From Pseudomonas nunensis (GTDB taxonomy: Bacteria > Pseudomonadota > Gammaproteobacteria > Pseudomonadales > Pseudomonadaceae): DNA of 64,000 nucleotides. Location: assembly GCF_024296925.1 (NCBI RefSeq), contig NZ_CP101125.1, positions 2,234,501 to 2,298,500 of the forward strand, in the 5' to 3' direction. Numbering within the stretch: the stretch's first letter is position 1; every line of letters begins with the position of its first letter. Position numbers and translations under genes: made by a program. Of this stretch, positions 58,759-64,000 are shown in pieces. A model generated the notes under the pieces. That model was not told the DNA's origin, did no database searches, and saw nothing but the letters and a program-made list of their open reading frames with translations.

Positions 58759-60099
58759 TTAGGCTTTTTCACCGGCATAGAGCTGGCGGGCTTCTCCGGA
58801 TTTTTTTACCGCTTGTTCGAAGCGATCCAGCACCATGCCAACCTCGGATTCGGTGATGGTCAGTGGCGGCAGGAACCGCAGCACAGCCCCATGCCGTCCA
58901 CCGGTCTCCATGATCAGTCCGTTCTCGAAGCAGTTGAGTTTGATCGCCCGTGCCCGGGCACCGTCGCCAGGGCCAGCGCGTCCGTGGGTTCCGGGCTTGG
59001 TGATTTCCACCCCGAGCATCAGCCCGCGACCGCGGACGTCGCCCATGAATGAATAACGCTGCGCGATCTGTTGCAAACCGCTTTCCAGCAGCGTGCCCAT
59101 TTTCGCCGCGTGGGCAACCACGTTAGCTTCCTTGATATGCCGCATGGTGGCCGCACCGGCGACCATCGCGATCTGATTGCCACGGAAGGTGCCGGCGTGC
59201 ATGCCCGGGCTCCAGGTGTCCAGGTGCTCGGCAAACACAATCACCGACAACGGATAGCCGCCACCGATGGCTTTCGACAGCACCAGAATGTCAGGAACGA
59301 TCCCCGCGTGCTCAATGGCGAAGGTGCTGCCAGTGCGGCCGAGTCCGGTCTGGACTTCGTCGACAATCAGCAAGATCCCCTGTTCCTGGGTGATGTCCCG
59401 CAACGCCCGCAGCCAATTCGCCGAGGCCGGAATGCAGCCGCCTTCACCTTGCACGACTTCGACAATGACCGCCGCCGGTTTGGTCACGCCACCCTCCGGG
59501 TCGGACAGCACGGTGCGAATGTAATCGATGGACAGCTGATCCGTGGCTTCGCCATCGGTGCCGAACGGGCAACGAAAACGATAGGGGAAGGGCAGGAAGT
59601 GCGTGCCCTGGGCGATCAGGCCGTTATCGGCTTTCGGATGCAGGTTGCCCATTGCCGACAGTGCACCGGCGGTCATGCCGTGATAGCCGCCATGGAAGGC
59701 CATGAGGGTCGAGCGTTTGGTGTAATGGCGTGCCAGTTTGATCGCGGCTTCGACCGCATCCGAACCGCTGGGACCGCAGAACAGGATTTTGCTGGTGTTG
59801 CGCATTTTCGGCGGCAACATCGAAAACAATTCCTGCACGAAGGCGTGCTTGGCCGGCGTGGCCAGGTCTAGGGCCTGCTGCAGGTGATCGCCGCCGAGGA
59901 AATGCAACACCGCGTCCCGGACCTCGGACGGATTATGTCCCAGGGCCAACGTGCCGGCATTCGCCAGGCAATCGAGGAACTCATGGCCGCTGGCGTCCTT
60001 GACGCGCATGCCCTTGCCACTGACAAACAGGCGCTGGAACGTTCGCGCGTAAGTGCGCGCATTCGATTCGACTTTGCTGAGATAGCTTAACTCTTCCAT
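58759..60099 (-). CDS. dat: Diaminobutyrate--2-oxoglutarate aminotransferase
   Basis: A 446-aa class III PLP-dependent aminotransferase. It converts L-aspartate 4-semialdehyde plus an amino donor (glutamate) to L-2,4-diaminobutyrate, the residue activated by module M15. Seen in the sequence: phosphate-binding GPSGSDA (109-115), HGGYHG (136-141), cofactor-ring Asp in VDEVQTG (Asp247), and the Schiff-base lysine in LSKAIGGG (Lys276). Start ATG 60097-60099 reads MEELSYL; the ribosome site is weak (GAGTG). The gene is divergent from the RND operon and convergent with macB. A copy of the regulatory box lies 151 bases upstream on the same strand, tying its expression to the synthetase. EctB of ectoine synthesis is the close alternative, but no ectA or ectC is nearby. 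Confidence 0.92.
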   Translation of the reverse strand: MEELSYLSKVESNARTYARTFQRLFVSGKGMRVKDASGHEFLDCLANAGTLALGHNPSEVRDAVLHFLGGDHLQQALDLATPAKHAFVQELFSMLPPKMRNTSKILFCGPSGSDAVEAAIKLARHYTKRSTLMAFHGGYHGMTAGALSAMGNLHPKADNGLIAQGTHFLPFPYRFRCPFGTDGEATDQLSIDYIRTVLSDPEGGVTKPAAVIVEVVQGEGGCIPASANWLRALRDITQEQGILLIVDEVQTGLGRTGSTFAIEHAGIVPDILVLSKAIGGGYPLSVIVFAEHLDTWSPGMHAGTFRGNQIAMVAGAATMRHIKEANVVAHAAKMGTLLESGLQQIAQRYSFMGDVRGRGLMLGVEITKPGTHGRAGPGDGARARAIKLNCFENGLIMETGGRHGAVLRFLPPLTITESEVGMVLDRFEQAVKKSGEARQLYAGEKA

Positions 60100-60207
60100 A
60101 TTCGATCACTCATTGGCCGTAGGAAAGATCATCTGACCGGCGTTGAAGTCCGGGATAGGCGATGTCGCAGTGTTCGCCCGCGCGATGGGTTTCGATCAGG
60201 CGTAGTT

Positions 60208-60235
60208 AGCCAATTGGCTCAACAGCCGATTGGCT
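60208..60235. promoter_or_regulatory. Tandem palindromes upstream of dat
   Basis: AGCCAATTGGCT (60208-60219, perfect palindrome) and AGCCGATTGGCT (60224-60235, one base different), separated by CAAC; starts are 16 bases apart. This looks like a pair of operator sites between the box and the dat start, 109-136 bases before the ATG. The binding protein is unknown. Confidence 0.5.
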
Positions 60236-60249
60236 GGCCCGATCAAGTT

Positions 60250-60268
60250 TGCCTGTCATGAGAAACAG
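60250..60268 (-). promoter_or_regulatory. Regulatory box copy 3 upstream of dat
   Basis: On the minus strand it reads CTGTTTCTCATGACAGGCA. The 16-base core CTGTTTCTCATGACAG fits CT-N12-AG and matches each of the other two copies with three differences over 19 bases. It keeps the same orientation relative to its gene as the other copies and lies 151 bases before the dat ATG. Confidence 0.55.
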
Positions 60269-60283
60269 ATAACGACGTTATCT
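60267..60283. promoter_or_regulatory. Spaced inverted repeat next to box copy 3
   Basis: AGATAAC-GAC-GTTATCT, a 7-3-7 perfect inverted repeat that overlaps the box by two bases, in the AT-rich stretch between dat and the RND operon. It has the size of a dimeric repressor or activator site. Confidence 0.45.
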
Positions 60284-60438
60284 TTTATTGTTCAATCGTT
60301 TGTATTTAAAGGAATTAACTGTTCAGGGTGGCGAACTTTCGACTCGATGAAACCCGAAGTTTTATCTAGTGCGAAAGACGTTTTTTGAACCGGATTTGAT
60401 TCTGCTGGAGCCCTGCGTTAATCGCCAATTTATCTGCC

Positions 60439-60469
60439 GGGACATGTCCCTGTTTCCCATGCCAGACAT
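60439..60469 (+). promoter_or_regulatory. Regulatory box copy 2 upstream of the RND operon, with palindrome
   Basis: The core CTGTTTCCCATGCCAG (60450-60465) fits CT-N12-AG. The 24 bases 60446-60469 match copy 1 at 22 positions. A perfect palindrome GGGACATGTCCC (60439-60450) overlaps its left side, giving a TGTCCC half-site like that of the syr-syp box. TTAAAT at 60486-60491 is a weak candidate -10. The box ends 167 bases before the ATG at 60636. Confidence 0.6.
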
Positions 60470-60635
60470 AAAAACAGGCATAGGTTTAAATCAATCACAT
60501 ACCCGCCTCATTCATTCATGTCGAGGCCAGCAACTTTGAAGCACAACTATTACGTCGTCTTCGTTGACTGATCATCTTGCATGTATCGCCTTCCTGAGCC
60601 GTGCCTGTGCCTGCGTCAGGCGCCAAGGGACTTTT

Positions 60636-62057
60636 ATGTATGCCTTCAAGCCTTCAGGCCGAAAATTGTGGATGGCACTGTGCGCCATGGCTCTGAGCGG
60701 CTGCACGCTTGGACCTGACTATAAGGAGCCGGCGGTGCCGATCCCCGCGAAATGGCAAGCGCCGCTGCCGCATGGCGCCTCCGTGGCCGCCTTGACCAAC
60801 TGGTGGCAGCAGTTCAACGACCCGGCACTGGCCGAGTTGTTGCGCCTGTCCGAAGCGGACAGCCCGTCGCTGGATCAGGCATTTGCAAAGATCGCTTTGG
60901 CCCGGGCGACCCTGGACAGTAATTCAGCGGATGCGTTGCCGAATGTCCAAGGCACTTTGTCCGGGGGGCGCGGGGGGCAGTTGACCAGCGTCGACCGCAT
61001 CAGCGGGTCCGGCTCTTCCGCCGAGTTCGATGCGGCGTGGGAGCTGGACCTGTTCGGCAAACTGCGCCGTAACAAGGAAGCTGCGCGGACCCGCATCGAA
61101 GCGCGGGTGGATGACTGGCATGATGCCCGCGTCTCGCTGGCGGCCCAAGTCGGCGACAGTTACGTGCAATACCGTGGTTGTCAGAAGCTGGCGCTGGCCT
61201 ACAGCGATCAGGCGCAGTCCCAACAACAGACGGCACGTTCGACGCGCCAGTCGCTGCTGGCCGGATTCACTTCGTCTGCCGATGCCGCCCTGGCAGACGC
61301 CACTGCTGCGAGCAACGAATCAACCCTGATCAGCCAGCAGAGCGAGTGCCAGGTGTTGCTTAAGAGCTTGGTCGCGCTGACCGGCAGCGATGAAGGCAAA
61401 CTGATCGAAGTGCTCAGCCGTACACCGGCGCAATTGCCTCAGCCTGCGCAACTCAACGTCCAGCAAATCCCCGCCGACCTGCTGCGTCAGCGCCCGGACC
61501 TGGCGTCCAGCGAGCGCGAACTGGCGGCGGCCAATGCGGACATCGGCGTCGCCCAAGCTGACCGCTTTCCCAGTCTGAGCCTGTCCGGCAACTTTTCCGT
61601 GAGCAGCATCCTCGGTGATCTGAACCGTTCCTGGACATTCGGCCCGGCCTTGTCGATTCCAATATTCGACGGCGGCAAGCGCCGTTCGGTGGTGGACAGC
61701 GCCAAGGCGAACTACGACTCAGCGCTGGCGCTGTATCGCCAGACCTTGCGCACCAGCGTGATGGAAGTCGAACAATCCCTGGTGCGCCTCGATGCAGCGC
61801 GGCGCCGGGAGGTTGAAGTCGAGCGTTCCACCGCCGGCTACCGAGAGTCCTACGCGGCCATCGACCGCAACTGGCAGGCCGGCAGTGTCAGCCTGCTTGA
61901 CCGTGAAACCGCACGCCGTTTGGCCCTTACGTCAGAGATTGAATTGATCACTTTGCAGCAGGACCAAGTGCGTTACTGGATCGCCCTGTACAAGGCCTTG
62001 GGTGGTGGCTGGCAAGCTGGCCAGGCGCAAACGGCATCCCGGGGGGACGGAGCGTGA
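60636..62057 (+). CDS. pseA: RND efflux outer-membrane lipoprotein (OprM/NodT family)
   Basis: A 473-aa outer-membrane channel subunit. ATG 60636 is chosen because AAGGGA (60625-60630) lies five bases before it and the protein then begins with a proper lipoprotein signal: Lys/Arg-containing start, hydrophobic core and lipobox ALSGC with Cys23. The mature part opens TLGPDYKEP and shows the two OEP repeats, including the second-repeat segment NADIGVAQADRFPSLSLSGNF. It forms the trimeric exit duct for the RND pump encoded next, overlapping it by four bases. By gene order and setting it corresponds to PseA of the P. syringae PseABC lipopeptide exporter; that assignment is inference, so the symbol is tentative. 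Confidence 0.88.
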   Translation: MYAFKPSGRKLWMALCAMALSGCTLGPDYKEPAVPIPAKWQAPLPHGASVAALTNWWQQFNDPALAELLRLSEADSPSLDQAFAKIALARATLDSNSADALPNVQGTLSGGRGGQLTSVDRISGSGSSAEFDAAWELDLFGKLRRNKEAARTRIEARVDDWHDARVSLAAQVGDSYVQYRGCQKLALAYSDQAQSQQQTARSTRQSLLAGFTSSADAALADATAASNESTLISQQSECQVLLKSLVALTGSDEGKLIEVLSRTPAQLPQPAQLNVQQIPADLLRQRPDLASSERELAAANADIGVAQADRFPSLSLSGNFSVSSILGDLNRSWTFGPALSIPIFDGGKRRSVVDSAKANYDSALALYRQTLRTSVMEVEQSLVRLDAARRREVEVERSTAGYRESYAAIDRNWQAGSVSLLDRETARRLALTSEIELITLQQDQVRYWIALYKALGGGWQAGQAQTASRGDGA

Positions 62058-63169
62058 GGCCGGCCCTGCGCAATGGGTTGATCGCTGCGGGCGTAATCGT
62101 GGCGGTGGTGATTTTTGTCTCCCTGCGCCGAGACCCGGAGCCGGTGGCGCAAGCGGCGGCCCCGAGTGTCAGCAGCTTGAGCGTTGAAGTCGTCCAGGCA
62201 CGTCGGCAACAGTGGCCGCAGTTGCTGTCGGCCAGCGGTGCGTTGGCGCCGTGGCAGGAAGCGGTGATCAGTGCCGAGACCAGCAGCCTGCGCATCGCCA
62301 GCCTCGAAGCGGATGTCGGCAGTAGGGTGAAAAAAGGCCAGTTGCTGGCGACCTTGGCTCCGGAAACCGTGCTGGCCGAAGAGAGCAAGCAGCAGGCACT
62401 GGTCGCCCAGGCTGTCGCCAGTTTGCAGCAAGCCAATTCCAATGATCGCCGTGCCGGTATCGTCGGGCAGGGCGGCGCCTTGTCGGAACAACAGCGCGAG
62501 GATTACCGGATCAAGGTTGCCACCGCGAAGGCCGATCTGGCCGGCGCCAAAGCCGAACTGCAAACCGCGCAGATCCGCCTCAAGCAGACACGCATCGTCG
62601 CGGTTGACGACGGCATTATCTCCTCGCGTACGGCGCTGCTCGGCCAGGTGCCGACGGCGGGTGACGAGCTGTTTCGCCTGGTGCGCGACGGGCGCATCGA
62701 ATGGCAGGCGGAACTGGATGCGCGTCAGCTCTCCCGCGTCGAGGCAGGCCAGGTCGCGCGCCTGACACTGCCGGGCGGACAAAGCCTGGAAGGGCAGGTG
62801 CGGCTGGTGTCGCCGACGCTCAGTACCAAAACCAGTCGCGCTGTGGTGTATGTCGCGCTGCCGAAAGACAGCCCGGCCCAGGCTGGCATGTACGCCAGTG
62901 GCCAGATCGAACTGCCGCCGCGCGAAGCCCTGACCGTGCCGGATACGGCGGTGATCCTGCGGGACGGTCGTTCTTACGTGTTCACCCTGAGTGACGATTC
63001 CCACGTCGCCCAGCGTCCGGTCGAAGTCGGCAGGCGCCTGATGAACTCGGTGGAAATCCTCTCTGGCCTGGATGAACCCGCGCGCATCGTGCGTGCTGGC
63101 GGCGCCTTTCTCAGCGATGGCGCGAGCGTGACCCTGGTCCCGGCGCAGCCGCAGGTGGCCCAGCCATGA
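62054..63169 (+). CDS. pseB: RND efflux periplasmic adaptor (membrane-fusion protein)
   Basis: A 371-aa HlyD/AcrA-family adaptor. It starts at GTG 62054 within a GTGA overlap with the lipoprotein stop, with GGAGC just upstream. Residues about 8-24 (GLIAAGVIVAVVIFVSL) form an uncleaved inner-membrane anchor without a lipobox. Next come the lipoyl halves (VISAETSSLRIASLEADVGSR, then KQTRIVAVDDGIISSRTAL) flanking a Gln/Ala-rich helical hairpin (about 110-180), the beta-barrel (PGGQSLEGQVRLVSPTL) and the membrane-proximal domain. It bridges the RND pump and the outer-membrane channel. The symbol is tentative and rests on gene order. Confidence 0.9.
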   Translation: MRPALRNGLIAAGVIVAVVIFVSLRRDPEPVAQAAAPSVSSLSVEVVQARRQQWPQLLSASGALAPWQEAVISAETSSLRIASLEADVGSRVKKGQLLATLAPETVLAEESKQQALVAQAVASLQQANSNDRRAGIVGQGGALSEQQREDYRIKVATAKADLAGAKAELQTAQIRLKQTRIVAVDDGIISSRTALLGQVPTAGDELFRLVRDGRIEWQAELDARQLSRVEAGQVARLTLPGGQSLEGQVRLVSPTLSTKTSRAVVYVALPKDSPAQAGMYASGQIELPPREALTVPDTAVILRDGRSYVFTLSDDSHVAQRPVEVGRRLMNSVEILSGLDEPARIVRAGGAFLSDGASVTLVPAQPQVAQP

Positions 63170-64000
63170 ATATTTCGGCGCTGTCGATCCGCCATCCGGT
63201 CCCGGCGGTGATGTTGTTTATCCTGCTGACGATCTTCGGCCTGGTGGGGTTTGACCGGCTCGGCATCCAGGATTTTCCGGACATGGACTTGCCGGTGGTG
63301 GTGATCAGCGCCTCCCTCGAAGGCGCAGCGCCCGAGCAACTGGAAACCGAGGTGGCGCGCAAGCTTGAGGATCAACTCACCTCCCTGCGCCTGCTCAAGC
63401 ATGTGACGACCGTGATCACCGACGGTGCGGTCAACATCAGCGTCAGTTTCGCCATCGACAAGGATGGCAACGAGGCGCTCAACGAAGTGCGCAACGCAGT
63501 GGACAGTGCCATGCCGCAATTGCCGGCCAGCCTGGATACGCCGTCAGTCTCACGGCTGACCACCAGCGCCAGTTCGCTTCTGACCTACGTGATCGACTCC
63601 GACAGCCTCGATGAAGAGGCGTTGTCGTGGTTCGTCGACAATGAATTGAGCAAGAAGCTGCTGTCGGTGCCGGGTGTGGCGCTGATCTCCCGGGTGGGCG
63701 GTGTCGATCGGGAGATTCAGGTCAACCTCGATCCTGCGTTGATGGCGGGGCTCGGTATCCGTGTTGCGGATGTGGCCAGCCAGTTGCGGGCGATGCAAAA
63801 GGACAACTCCGGCGGCCAGGGCAATCTGGGCAGCGGGCAGCAATCACTGCGGACCCTGGGCGCGATTGACGACCCGGCCGCACTCGGTGCCATCGACATT
63901 CCCAGCGGCGACGGCAGGCTGCTGGCGTTGCGGCAACTCGCCGACATTCGCGACACCCACGCCGAACGCAGCACCCGGGCGTTTCGCGATGGCAAGCCAG
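63166..64000 (+). CDS. pseC: RND efflux permease, N-terminal part (runs off the window)
   Basis: A 278-residue start of an HAE1/AcrB-type proton-driven pump. ATG 63166 overlaps the adaptor stop (ATGA). It opens MNISALSIRHPVPAVMLF, with a first membrane helix at about residues 13-32 (VPAVMLFILLTIFGLVGFDR), then the porter domain with IQDFPDMDLPVVVISASLEG, EVARKLEDQLTSL and VGGVDREIQVNLDP. The frame stays open to base 64000; a full family member is about 1,000-1,050 aa, so roughly three quarters is missing. It should drive export of the lipopeptide or related toxins from the inner membrane or periplasm. The symbol is tentative. Confidence 0.9.
   Translation, partial: MNISALSIRHPVPAVMLFILLTIFGLVGFDRLGIQDFPDMDLPVVVISASLEGAAPEQLETEVARKLEDQLTSLRLLKHVTTVITDGAVNISVSFAIDKDGNEALNEVRNAVDSAMPQLPASLDTPSVSRLTTSASSLLTYVIDSDSLDEEALSWFVDNELSKKLLSVPGVALISRVGGVDREIQVNLDPALMAGLGIRVADVASQLRAMQKDNSGGQGNLGSGQQSLRTLGAIDDPAALGAIDIPSGDGRLLALRQLADIRDTHAERSTRAFRDGKP

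Larger units (their letters stand above)
60100..60635. other. Divergent regulatory region between dat and the RND operon
   Basis: 536 bp without a convincing gene, and clearly AT-richer from about 60260 to 60440 than the flanking genes. It contains two near-identical 12-bp palindromes, a spaced inverted repeat, one regulatory box on each strand and a 12-bp palindrome touching the second box. A TTG at 60564 opens the RND lipoprotein frame, but the ATG at 60636 is the likely start. Confidence 0.75.

Noticed and set aside
58627..59871. Plus-strand frames opposite the aminotransferase (141 and 266 codons)
   Set aside because: They are antisense to a gene with full family motifs and have no recognisable features.
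60564..60635. Upstream TTG start for the RND lipoprotein
   Set aside because: The extra 24 residues would bury the lipoprotein signal. ATG 60636 has a good ribosome site and gives a signal peptide with Cys23.

Overview
This window looks like a Pseudomonas chromosome, probably the P. fluorescens complex (P. corrugata / P. mandelii-like). The reasons are the high GC content, 90-bp REPIN-type repeats, dual condensation/epimerization (C/E) domains without free-standing E domains, and a gene set typical of Pseudomonas phytotoxic lipopeptide ('peptin') clusters. About 55 kb of the 64 kb is three consecutive non-ribosomal peptide synthetase (NRPS) genes on the + strand.

Layout. 1-10901: 3' part of NRPS-1, whose 5' end lies outside the window (A-T, then three C-A-T modules). 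10898-24025: NRPS-2, overlapping NRPS-1 by 4 bp, with a TubC-like docking segment and four C-A-T modules. 24026-24363: gap with a terminator-like hairpin, a regulatory box and a candidate promoter. 24364-55197: NRPS-3 (10,277 aa), with a docking segment, nine C-A-T modules and tandem thioesterases. 55365-58480: macA-macB exporter. 58481-58758: two tandem REPINs. 58759-60099 (-): L-2,4-diaminobutyrate (Dab) aminotransferase. 60100-60635: divergent regulatory region. 60636 to the end: tripartite RND efflux operon (outer-membrane lipoprotein, membrane-fusion protein, start of the RND pump), similar in layout to PseABC of the P. syringae syringomycin/syringopeptin system.

Reading the ten specificity residues of each A domain gives Val-Ala-Thr-Ser / Val-Ile?-Ser-Ala / Val-Ala-Val-Thr-Thr-Ala-Dab-Ser-Ile?. 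This lines up with the last 17 residues of corpeptin-type 22-residue lipopeptides (corpeptin, nunapeptin and thanapeptin, recalled from memory). About five modules should therefore lie upstream of the window. The product is expected to be a cationic cyclic lipopeptide closed onto the second Thr of the Thr-Thr pair. The aminotransferase makes the Dab building block, the tandem TEs cyclise and release, and MacAB and the RND pump export.

Three observations stand out. (1) Exactly three of the fourteen dual-type C domains replace the HHxxLDH active-site motif with HHxVDDATSL. They accept the Thr, Ser and Thr residues that correspond to the dehydrated positions of corpeptin, so the motif looks like a dehydration-site marker. 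(2) A 16-bp CT-N12-AG box, CTGYTTCYCATGMCAG, occurs three times, each time upstream of and in the same orientation as one transcription unit (NRPS-3/macAB, Dab aminotransferase, RND operon). This suggests one LuxR-family regulator controls the cluster. (3) The Ser-activating A domains of modules 7 and 16 share long identical DNA tracts, a sign of recent duplication or gene conversion.

Modules are numbered M1-M17 within this window; the inferred peptide position is module number + 5.
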